Under the pieces are notes generated by a model. It was not told where the DNA came from and searched no databases. It was given only the letters and a program-made list of their open reading frames with translations. A stretch of 49,440 bases of DNA from positions 1-49,440 of the forward strand of contig NZ_BJYM01000026.1 of assembly GCF_007991515.1 (NCBI RefSeq), read 5' to 3'. Within the stretch, counting starts at the first letter, position 1, and every line of letters begins with the position of its first letter. This stretch comes from Oceanobacillus sojae (GTDB lineage: Bacteria; Bacillota; Bacilli; Bacillales; Amphibacillaceae). Position numbers and translations under genes: made by a program. Below are positions 42,535-49,440 of the stretch, in pieces.

Positions 42535-43200
42535 CTATTTTTCATCTGTGCTTTTTTCATTATCATTAGATATATTTAACAGCTCTGTGTGCACCTTTTC
42601 AATTAGCTTTTGCAGTTGTTCTTTTTTTTGTGGGTTTTCTATAACTTGACGCCCCACCTTGAAAAATTCATGAAATAACCCTTGAATATCAGATCTTAAA
42701 TTCTGTATTTCATCTATATCCACGTTTTCAAGCATATTCATTCTCAAGATGAAAGGATCTTCGTCTTGGTTTTCTTCTAAAAAGGTTTGACCCTCATCTG
42801 TAAGATGATAAACTTTTCTCCGACCTTCTTTAGTTACATTAACAAGTTCTTGATCTTCAAGCATCTGGAGAATAGGGTAAACCGAACCAGGACTAGGCGA
42901 ATAAAAGCCCTTAAACTTTTCTTCAAGATCTCTTATTAATCCATATCCATGGTTTGACTGTTCTTGTAACAACTTTAATAAGATTATCTTGAGGTCACCA
43001 CGCCTGAAAAAACGTTCTCCACTGTCATCCCCACCGAATTCTTTTCCTGAAAAGAATTGTAATCCACCTAGTCTTTCATGGTTACTATTTCCTGTTTCTA
43101 ATTACCTATCAAATCTGTCGCCTTTAAAGAAGCCATTCTGATGAAAGTGACCCCGTCCTTTTAAGAAAGGATGTTGAGGAATATTAGGCCTTTTGAACAT
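42535..43200 (-). pseudogene. PadR regulator with premature stop
   Basis: From ATG 43200 (CAGGAGGTTG upstream) the frame reads FKRPNIPQHPFLKGRGHFHQNGFFKGDRFDR, then TAA at codon 33 (43102-43104). After that it continues without fault: LETGNSNHERLGGLQFFSGKEFGG, FFRRGDLKIILLKLLQEQSNHGYGLI, YPILQMLEDQELVNV and RRKVYHLTDEGQTFL, to the stop at 42535. The PadR winged helix and C-terminal helices are otherwise complete. No ATG or GTG with a ribosome binding site lies between the stop and the first helix. The gene is probably dead or made only by readthrough. Confidence 0.8.
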
Positions 43201-43232
43201 TGTAAACAACCTCCTGTAGTTTTATTTTTAAA

Positions 43233-43282
43233 TAACGATATATCGTTAACTAAATAATAAGCGATATATCGTTAATTGTCAA
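43233..43282 (-). promoter_or_regulatory. PadR operon promoter with twin operators
   Basis: On the minus strand -35 TTGACA (43277-43282) and -10 TATTAT (43254-43259) are 17 bases apart. CGATATATCG (43262-43271) fills the spacer and TAACGATATATCGTTA (43233-43248), a perfect 16-bp palindrome, covers the start point. Both share CGATATATCGTTAA. Confidence 0.85.
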
Positions 43283-43327
43283 GATGGAGAATGTGATTTT
43301 TTCAATTGATCTTCCACAACAATAAAA

Positions 43328-43356
43328 GAACGCTTTTCCTGAATGGAAAGGCGCTC
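43328..43356 (-). terminator. Terminator after the integrase remnant
   Basis: The stem GAACGCTTTTCC/GGAAAGGCGCTC (one G-U, one mismatch) is followed by TTTTATTG on the minus strand. It lies 41 bases past the integrase fragment stop. Confidence 0.75.
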
Positions 43357-43396
43357 ACTATTCATTGACCGAGAGATATGAGTATTTGAGAGATTC

Positions 43397-44209
43397 TTAG
43401 TTAAATCTTTTTAAAGGGATGTACAAAAATACACCCACTTTCCTACCGTTCAGTCGCGCGCAGCCAGCACCCGAATAAGTCCAACGGCTCTCTGGGCTGG
43501 AATGACCCATACGCTTTGATAAAATTAAAACAGAGATGTTAAATTCATTAATAAGATAAGAGGCATACGAATGTCTCAGCCCTTTAGCTTGATTACGATG
43601 AACTTTTGCAAGTTTTGACAAGCGTTGAATGATTCTAGCAATCGTCGACTTAATCATTGGCATTCCTTCATAACTAAAGACGAAATCGTCAAACCCCATT
43701 TTTGATTGCCGCTCTTTCCATTCTTTCAGCACTTGTATCGTATCCTCATCTAATTCCATTATCTGTTCTCGTATAAGCTTTTCGTTTCCAATCATTTTTA
43801 TTCTTTAAATACAAAGAGTGGTGGACTCGAAGACGTTTATTTTTGAAATCAATGTCTTCCCACCATAGAACTGTTCCTTCATTCACACGTATCCTTGCCA
43901 TGAAATACGTCCATAATATTACAAAACACAAGTGCTCATAAAAAACATCCAGACAAATCACAGAAATAACTTTTTCAAACTCCGTTTTTGTCCAATAAGG
44001 AACAACCGCTTTTCCTTTAGGGATTGCTTTTACTTTTTTAGAAATATTAACTTCGAGGTATTGCATATCAACTACTGCTTTCCTTGTTGATTTGTCGGTC
44101 CTTTTTTTCGGAGCCTTTTTCCCGTAATACGGTCGGTTCCCAGCTCTGTTTCATAAAAATATTGTCCAGACCGACCAACATAAACACCAGCATATTTTGT
44201 TCTAGCCAT
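43397..44209 (-). pseudogene. Tyrosine recombinase (integrase), fragmented
   Basis: Three pieces remain. ATG 44209 (GGAGG upstream) begins an arm-DNA-binding domain: ARTKYAGVYVGRSGQYFYETELGTDRITGKRLRKKG, stopping after about 45 residues. Then 43746-44066 holds part of the core with MARIRVNEGTVLWWEDIDF, containing the first catalytic Arg. Then 43397-43795, in another frame, has GLRHSYASYLINEFNISVLILSKRMGHSS, with the RxxH and H motifs. The end with the catalytic Tyr is replaced by unrelated residues. About 100 residues of the core-binding domain are also missing. It cannot be active. Confidence 0.8.
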
Positions 44210-44232
44210 GACTGTTTTCCTCCGATTCTAGT

Positions 44233-44328
44233 TCACATCCTAGAATAGGCTTGTCTAATGATTCGTATCAAAGTATATTTGGGATATCCAAGTTGAATTA
44301 AATCATCTTTTGTGATCAGGTCCTTCAT
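44233..44328 (-). pseudogene. DUF3173 protein, truncated
   Basis: ATG 44328 opens a 31-residue frame (KDLITKDDLIQLGYPKYTLIRIIRQAYSRM) like the first half of DUF3173. These are small helix-turn-helix proteins of 60-70 residues encoded just before integrases in Tn916-like elements and probably act as excisionases. The second half is absent. Confidence 0.65.
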
Positions 44329-44738
44329 TAAATGTATACCTTCTTTTTCATTAACAGAAGAATACATACTAGAAACGACTGTTTTCTAATTCACTTAAAA
44401 AATCAGACGGCTACTGGTAGCAGCTCCACGGGAATTTCACCCCTGCAAGTATTTCTTCCAGTCCCACTCATTGCCTGCGACGCTTTGAACGCTCGAACAA
44501 CGACGATAGGAGAGTATCGTTATATCTATTGATGTATCTTCGCCAGTCATTCACCACAATGACATTAGATAGCTTGTTTATCGCTCGTTTCTATAGAAAG
44601 CCATGGCGCAAATATCAGGTGGCTCAACATCAATAGAACGTATCTGATTTTTTGATATATAACATGGTGTTATTCGCCATGTTGTTTTGTCAATGTACAA
44701 TAATCTATAGTGAAAGGGGAGTATGATTCATGGTGAAA
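44329..44738. other. Gap inside the relict element
   Basis: 410 bases between the HTH and DUF3173 genes. There is no intact gene. A more G/C-rich part at 44400-44520 ends in TGATTTTTT on the minus strand and may be a remnant regulatory RNA or terminator of the element. Confidence 0.4.
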
Positions 44739-44999
44739 TTATATCTTGAAAGCCAAAACAGATTGCATTAGCTTGGATCTTAAACGTGATTGCATATCTC
44801 CATCTATACCCCAGTAAGTATTATCCTGTTCATCTCGCAGCTTTCTCATGGATAAACTGCCAATATAACTGTCATAATGTTTCACGACAATCCTTAGTGC
44901 TTCGGCTTCACCCGTGTTTGCAGCGATAATTATCGGAAACGGCAACAAACCACGTTCATCATTTTGAATGCTTATGTTATTCATCCCATTCATTTGCAT
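44739..44999 (-). CDS. HTH_16-type protein (Tn916 Orf8-like)
   Basis: An 86-residue protein. IIIAANTGEAEALRIVVKHYDSYIGSLSMRKLRDEQDNTYWGIDGDMQSRLRSKLMQSVLAF matches the helix-turn-helix domain family found beside sigma factors in Tn916-like elements, where it helps control excision and transfer. It is complete, with its start overlapping the end of the sigma-factor gene by 23 bases, the native arrangement. Its Shine-Dalgarno TTTGGAGGAAC lies inside that gene. It may still be expressed, but its partners are broken. Confidence 0.8.
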   Translation of the reverse strand: MQMNGMNNISIQNDERGLLPFPIIIAANTGEAEALRIVVKHYDSYIGSLSMRKLRDEQDNTYWGIDGDMQSRLRSKLMQSVLAFKI

Positions 45000-45420
45000 G
45001 TTCCTCCAAAAATCGTTTTAACCGTTTTAAAGCACTGGTTCGTCGATAATGCACAGTTCGACGAGGTACATTCAGTTGTTGACTAATTTCCTCATCAGAT
45101 AGATGAAGAAATTAGTATAAGAGGACAAGATTACGCTTCTCTTCTGATGATGAGTGCATGGCTTCTGCTAGTAATTTTGTCGTAATTTTCTTATCTACAA
45201 TTTGAAAACCTTCTTTATTACCCTCGCCATAATTATCTACAGAATAAAGTTGATTCGCCTCATAAGGCGTTAAATCAGAGAACGTTTTCTCTTTCGACCG
45301 TTGACGCTTTCGTTCTTTGTAGATATCAATGGCGGCATTCTTTAATACACGTTTGCAGAACGCATTAAATGCACAGCGTATTTGCCATTCGGTACGATTA
45401 GGTGCTATCATGCATGTCAT
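44977..45420 (-). pseudogene. Sigma-70-like factor (Tn916 Orf7-like) with nonsense codon
   Basis: The frame reads RTEWQIRCAFNAFCKRVLKNAAIDIYKERKRQRSKEKTFSDL, SSSEEKRNLVLLY, then TAA (45112-45114). It continues FLHLSDEEISQQLNVPRRTVHYRRTSALKRLKRFLEEHANEWDE to 44977. The part past the stop is a perfect sigma region-4 helix-turn-helix, so the loss is a single nonsense change and removes DNA binding at -35. Start at ATG 45420 or a later codon; AAGGGAGATGAC lies just upstream. Confidence 0.78.
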
Positions 45421-45522
45421 CTCCCTTCACAATACTGCAAAGGTGGGCGATGATTTCCCCTTTCATAACCTTCAACGGTGAACATTTAAAATTGGCAAAG
45501 ATTTGAGTGGTTAAAAAAAATA

Positions 45523-45550
45523 AACCCAACTGAAAATGAACAGTTGGGTT
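45523..45550 (-). terminator. Terminator between hemH and the relict element
   Basis: The stem AACCCAACTG/CAGTTGGGTT is followed by TATTTTTTTT on the minus strand. It is about 250 bases past hemH. The stretch 45551-45798 holds only a short protein-like end (DAFKHNSDALSAIQEK, stop 45608) of unknown origin. Confidence 0.75.
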
Positions 45551-45798
45551 GGATAAATTAAAAATATATTTAAACCATGTTTACAATCTTGCAAAATATG
45601 GTCTTATTTATTTCTCTTGGATGGCACTTAAAGCATCACTATTATGTTTGAATGCGTCTGTTTAATCTACTAAAGTCTTCTACTATGTGATCTCAATTGG
45701 AAGTTTTGCTTATTTCACCTGTTTTGAAGAAGATAGTCAAGTAGATAAACTGTCATGCCAAACCAACAATTACTACTCTTTTTTATTCATTAGGAAGC

Positions 45799-46731
45799 TC
45801 ATTTCATTTTCTTTAGTACCACATTTGCTAATGTTTCAATAAATTCTGGACGAGCGTTTGGCATTTCCGGACGATAGTAGCTTGCTCCAATCTCATCACA
45901 GACTACTTTACATTCATAATCATTATCATATAAAACTTCAAGGTGATCTGCGACAAAGCCGACAGGTGTATAAACAAATGCTTTGTATCCCTCTTTATTA
46001 TATAATTCGCGAGTTAGATCCTGAACATCCGGTCCAAGCCAAGGGTCTGGAGTGTTTCCCTCACTTTGCCAGCCTACTTCATATTTTTTTACATCTGCAG
46101 CTTCTGCTATTAATTGTGCTGTTTCCTCTAATTGCTGTTTATATGGATCTCCATGTTGCAGAATTTTTTTTGGAAGACTATGAGCAGATACGATTAAAAC
46201 AGTATTATTTTTTTCTTCTGCTGACATATCCGCAAAGGTATTTTGCACGCCTTTTGCCCAGAAATCAATAAATCCTGGTTCTGTATACCAATCTTGAACA
46301 GACTCCATTTTTATACCGTATTTTTCAGCTGTACTATTTGCACGTTCATTATACAATTTCACGCTAAATGTAGAGTAGTGTGGCGCTAAAACGATAGAAA
46401 CTGCTGCTTCTATACCATCTTTCGCCATTTTTTCTACGGCCTCCTCAATAAATGGAGCAATATGTTTTAAACCGATGTAAGCTTTAAATTCATATTCATC
46501 TTGTAATTCATTCAATTTATTTTCTAATGCATGCGTTTGTTCTTTGGTTATTTTTGCTAAAGGTGATATGCCGCCAATTGCTTCATACCGATCTTTTAAA
46601 TCCTTTAGCGCATCTGGCTCCGGCCTTCTGCCATGACGAATATGCGTGTAATAAGGTTCAATATCTTCTTCCTTATACGGCGTACCGTATGCCATTACTA
46701 ATAATCCTAATTTCTTCTTTTTCATTTCCAA
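45799..46731 (-). CDS. hemH: Ferrochelatase (coproporphyrin-type)
   Basis: A 310-residue soluble enzyme that inserts ferrous iron into the porphyrin, in Firmicutes coproporphyrin III. Length and motifs fit the Bacillus enzyme: [11 protein letters not shown] at the start, His184 in [10 protein letters not shown] and Glu265 in [11 protein letters not shown], the two iron-site residues. [15 protein letters not shown] is also typical. ATG 46731, or the ATG two codons later. It stands alone, without hemE or hemY in the window. A YisL-like gene under a Fur box lies upstream on the same strand with 141 bases between. Confidence 0.96.
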   Translation of the reverse strand: MEMKKKKLGLLVMAYGTPYKEEDIEPYYTHIRHGRRPEPDALKDLKDRYEAIGGISPLAKITKEQTHALENKLNELQDEYEFKAYIGLKHIAPFIEEAVEKMAKDGIEAAVSIVLAPHYSTFSVKLYNERANSTAEKYGIKMESVQDWYTEPGFIDFWAKGVQNTFADMSAEEKNNTVLIVSAHSLPKKILQHGDPYKQQLEETAQLIAEAADVKKYEVGWQSEGNTPDPWLGPDVQDLTRELYNKEGYKAFVYTPVGFVADHLEVLYDNDYECKVVCDEIGASYYRPEMPNARPEFIETLANVVLKKMK

Positions 46732-46872
46732 TACACCTCGTTACGTTTTGTTGTTCAAAAGGAAGTCTTTTTTAGTCATATCTAAATCTAATTAGAGTAT
46801 CTTGGTTAGAGTGACCTTAGAAAGATATTACGAGCCCACTTAATCCATTGAAATTCATCAAAGAACGATAAG

Positions 46873-47238
46873 CTAAAAACTAATGATTTTGGCAGCAATC
46901 AATACAACCAAGACTAAAGCAATAATAAATTGAGTCCAATAACTTTTTGTAGAAGAACCGCTTTCCTTTCTTACAACTGATTTAGAAAGAATTAGTTCCA
47001 TCATCCATATAAGCCATAGTGCTAAAATACCTTTGATAACATACAACCATGGGAAGTTGAGCGTAATTAACATTCCAAGCCCAGAAATAATCATAATTAC
47101 ATAAAACAGACGTAATATCATTTGTGTTATTTTTTTACCCTTAGGTTTTCCCATTTTCAATAAGATAAATGAAATGATAAAAAGCAAAATAGTGATTTCC
47201 CACAAGCCTGAATGTGATTGAAATAACATATTATACAT
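46873..47238 (-). CDS. YisL-like (DUF1516) membrane protein
   Basis: A 121-residue protein with four predicted membrane helices (about 12-30, 37-56, 63-85 and 98-118). The start MLFQSHSGLWEITILLFIISFILLK and ITQMILRLFYVIMIISGLGMLI are typical of YisL/DUF1516. Function unknown. I chose ATG 47238, nine bases after GAGGAGG; a frame opening at 47256 overlaps the ribosome binding site. A consensus Fur box about 100 bases upstream suggests iron-repressed expression, possibly extending to hemH. Confidence 0.85.
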   Translation of the reverse strand: MYNMLFQSHSGLWEITILLFIISFILLKMGKPKGKKITQMILRLFYVIMIISGLGMLITLNFPWLYVIKGILALWLIWMMELILSKSVVRKESGSSTKSYWTQFIIALVLVVLIAAKIISF

Positions 47239-47340
47239 CTTTATCATCCTCCTCAATAATAATTTTATAGCTATCCGCTATTAGTTTTTACTGTATATAC
47301 ACCCTGTTTTGATAACCATCATGTTATCACCTAAATTGGT

Positions 47341-47359
47341 AATGATAATCATTATCATT
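47341..47359. promoter_or_regulatory. Fur box
   Basis: AATGATAATCATTATCATT is a 9-1-9 palindrome containing the full 7-1-7 Fur consensus TGATAAT-n-ATTATCA. It lies about 103 bases upstream of the YisL-like start. The only downstream minus-strand genes are that gene and hemH. Confidence 0.9.
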
Positions 47360-47532
47360 AAAAAAGAGTACACTTAATCTAAGTTTCTTTTTTATACATA
47401 AATATTTTAATAGTTAAGTTACCGCACTGGATTAATTATGTTGAAAAAAGCCATATTAGTAAGATTGACTCGAATGATACGCTTGCTTCTCCTAATGTTA
47501 TTGTCATAAAGCAAAGAATGATTTAGGTAGCT

Positions 47533-48915
47533 TTATGCATTAAGTCTATTTTTAAGGGATTTATCATCTACTCTCATTTTCTGTCTTTTTGTCACTGATT
47601 TCTCCAAAGCAAGCACTACCATTGCCAATATCACCGTAATAGCCGCAAGAATGAAAGCATTGCTGTATGAAGGATGAGCAGACTCGTTTAACATATTCCA
47701 TTGTCCACTATTGAGTTCAAGAAAACGGCTAAACAATGCCGAGCCAATTGCTGCGCCTAAAAAAATCATAAAGGTGAATAATCCTGTACCCGTACCAGCT
47801 TCATTGGGCTGTAAAATTTCTGATATGCGATTGGTAAGAGCTGATTGATTCGCAGTAAAGCCTAAGCATACAACAATTAGCAGTACAGATATCCAAATTG
47901 GAGAGCCTCCAACAAATGTGGAAAGAGCCAGAAAAACAATGGTCATACAGATAAAGCTTAATTGATTCATAAACCGATTTCCCCGTTTAGCAATTAATAA
48001 TCCAATCTGCGAACCTAAAATGATTGTCATCACCCCTCCTGGAAACAAAACAAGACCAATCAAACTAGTTGACAATCCATTTACCTCTGCAAGCATTAAA
48101 GGAAGAATGAAAATCCCTGCCATATAAGCAATGGAGTTTAACAAACCCATGAAAAGGACGAGACTAAATGGGACATTTTTCAATATGGCAATTTTAATAA
48201 ATGGCTCGTTTACACGTTGAGCTTGCCAGACGAACAGAACAAAAAAGACTACAGCAAAGATAAATAGCCAAGCTGTCACATTAATTCCCATCAACAGAGA
48301 CGTAATCGCTAGCATGAATAAAATGGCTCCCACCTGATCAAAACGCCTGCCTGTCTTGACTTCCTCTTTCGGTGCATATTTAAGATAAAATGGAAGCGTA
48401 ATTAAACTTAAAAACGATATCAAAAATAAACTGCCCCATCCGAAAGAATCTGTTAAAAATCCACCCAGCATCGGACCAATTGCACTTCCAAGCGACACCA
48501 TAGCAAACACCATGCCAAGCGCATAACCGCGTTTTTCTTCTGGATAATATCGTGCGGCAGCTACTAGGCTTAACGTAGGAAGAGTCCCCCCTCCTATCCC
48601 CTGAAGGATTCGGGCCGCAATGATGAATGAATAGTTCGGGCTCATGAACCCAATCAAAGAACCCGTCATAAAAATAGCTATTCCGATAACAAACAAGTGA
48701 CGAATCGGATATCTATCAGACATTTTTCCAATAACAACTGCTGCAATACCGTTGAACAAACTGAAAATAGCTGTAATCCAGCTTACTTCAGAAGGCGTTA
48801 AAGCAAATACCTTTCTGAATTCCGGAATCGCAACATTCATCATGGTTACGTTCATTGCATTAAACAAAACCATATAACACATGGAAAAAAGTAATAACTT
48901 TTGTTTTTTTGTCAT
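47533..48915 (-). CDS. DHA2-type drug exporter (TetL/QacA-like)
   Basis: A 460-residue major-facilitator protein with about 14 predicted membrane helices. It has motif A (GKMSDRYPIRHLF near residue 63), motif C (GSAIGPMLGGFL near 143) and ARILQGIGGGTLP. The FDQVGAILFMLAI and EPFIKIAILKN stretches are shared with the Tet(L)/QacA group of proton-coupled exporters. The drug or ion is unknown and it is too diverged to call tet. ATG 48915 follows AAGAGGGAATAAA. It is a single gene. Confidence 0.9.
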   Translation of the reverse strand: MTKKQKLLLFSMCYMVLFNAMNVTMMNVAIPEFRKVFALTPSEVSWITAIFSLFNGIAAVVIGKMSDRYPIRHLFVIGIAIFMTGSLIGFMSPNYSFIIAARILQGIGGGTLPTLSLVAAARYYPEEKRGYALGMVFAMVSLGSAIGPMLGGFLTDSFGWGSLFLISFLSLITLPFYLKYAPKEEVKTGRRFDQVGAILFMLAITSLLMGINVTAWLFIFAVVFFVLFVWQAQRVNEPFIKIAILKNVPFSLVLFMGLLNSIAYMAGIFILPLMLAEVNGLSTSLIGLVLFPGGVMTIILGSQIGLLIAKRGNRFMNQLSFICMTIVFLALSTFVGGSPIWISVLLIVVCLGFTANQSALTNRISEILQPNEAGTGTGLFTFMIFLGAAIGSALFSRFLELNSGQWNMLNESAHPSYSNAFILAAITVILAMVVLALEKSVTKRQKMRVDDKSLKNRLNA

Positions 48916-49204
48916 TTTTATTCCCTCTTATCTAACTTAAAAAATAATCCTCAGTTTCTGAAAATACAATATTAATCTACCTTTCAAATAGTAAAAACAA
49001 TTACTTAGGGATTAAAGACATATATATTTTATGAATTTTTATCATCCCTATTTTCAATATAAAATCCCCATTCGTTTTACATTACGACCATGTTTTCCCT
49101 CAAGGAAATTATTATGCGTTAAGGCAACATAATGATATAGCTATCTAATTTTTAAATGAGGGAAGTCCCGCTACACATGATACTGTAACAGGATTTATTA
49201 AAAG
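48916..49204. other. Intergenic region between exporter and sufB
   Basis: 289 AT-rich bases. It must carry the exporter promoter and the end of the suf transcript. I see no clear terminator hairpin or operator. Confidence 0.4.
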
Positions 49205-49440
49205 TTATCCAATGGAACCTTCCATTTCGAAGCTGATCAATCTATTCATTTCTACTGCATATTCCATTGGAAGTTCCTTTGTAAATGGTTCAATAAAGCC
49301 CATAACAATCATTTCTGTTGCTTCTACTTCTGTTAAACCGCGGCTCATTAGATAGAAAAGCTGTTCCTCAGATACTTTCGAAACTTTTGCTTCGTGTTCT
49401 AAGGAAATATTGTCATTTAGAATTTCATTGTATGGGATCG
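49205..49440 (-). CDS. sufB: Fe-S assembly scaffold SufB (5' part outside window)
   Basis: The last 77 residues are visible: [71 protein letters not shown]. This is the strongly conserved C-terminal end of SufB, the scaffold of the SufBCD iron-sulfur cluster assembly complex, including the EHEAKVSK segment. SufB usually ends the sufCDSUB operon in Firmicutes, which fits the gene ending here with an unrelated exporter next. The cytoplasmic complex works with SufS and SufU. Confidence 0.95.
   Translation of the reverse strand, partial: IPYNEILNDNISLEHEAKVSKVSEEQLFYLMSRGLTEVEATEMIVMGFIEPFTKELPMEYAVEMNRLISFEMEGSIG

Larger units (their letters stand above)
43397..45420 (-). mobile_element. Relict right end of a Tn916-like integrative element
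   Basis: The order sigma factor, HTH_16-like protein, DUF3173 protein, tyrosine recombinase on one strand matches the regulation and integration end of Tn916-family conjugative elements. Three of the four genes are damaged. No conjugation genes and no clear attachment-site repeats were seen in the window. Confidence 0.7.

Overview
The window looks like a chromosomal segment of an AT-rich, endospore-forming Bacillaceae bacterium, probably Oceanobacillus or a relative. This rests on strong AGGAGG-type ribosome binding sites with many TTG/GTG starts, a cwlJ spore-cortex hydrolase, DUF4183 proteins, and YugN, YisL and DUF624 family proteins. No rRNA, tRNA or CRISPR array was seen. Both ends cut a gene: a ThuA-like gene on the left and sufB on the right.

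Layout. 1-8254 is a carbohydrate uptake locus on the minus strand: a YesN/YesM-type response regulator and histidine kinase, then an LplA/B/C-type ABC importer, a DUF624 protein and a ThuA-like protein. 8901-12335 holds three hexapeptide (maltose/galactoside-type) O-acetyltransferases, a VOC protein and a ROK repressor with a nested palindromic operator. 12501-16659 holds a lipoprotein, an aldo/keto reductase, cwlJ, a metallophosphoesterase and an SRPBCC protein. 16727-19259 is an OmpR-type two-component system. 19350-23500 mixes intact genes (a membrane protein, a MerR regulator, an APH-fold kinase, DUF2798) with relics of sdpRI, DUF4097 and marR genes. 23548-26278 has a FadR-type regulator with a CynX-like exporter, and ogt. 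26977-29560 has a TPR-Arr fusion (predicted rifampin ADP-ribosyltransferase), a secreted amidase that seems to start at ATT, and a cold-shock protein. 30612-37812 holds a PadR/hydrolase pair, two TetR regulators, a thioesterase-fold protein and a ketopantoate-reductase-like protein. 38046-39795 is a group of probable spore-surface proteins. 39796-45420 is a decayed zone with a palindromic repeat just before it, a dispersed repeat copy, a broken PadR/VOC/efflux operon and a relict Tn916-like integrative element. 45799-49440 holds hemH, a Fur-box-controlled YisL-like gene, a drug exporter and sufB.

Main themes. Many small regulator-plus-target units carry readable operators: a MerR promoter with a 19-bp spacer, a PadR promoter with two operators, a TetR operator found at two places, a ROK palindrome and a Fur box. 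At least ten genes are broken, so the region is an actively eroding accessory segment. I found no clear new defence or biosynthetic system. The best leads are the TPR-Arr fusion, the ATT start, the structured RNA-like segment at 34429-34614 and the unrecognised TetR-controlled protein at 32825-33550.
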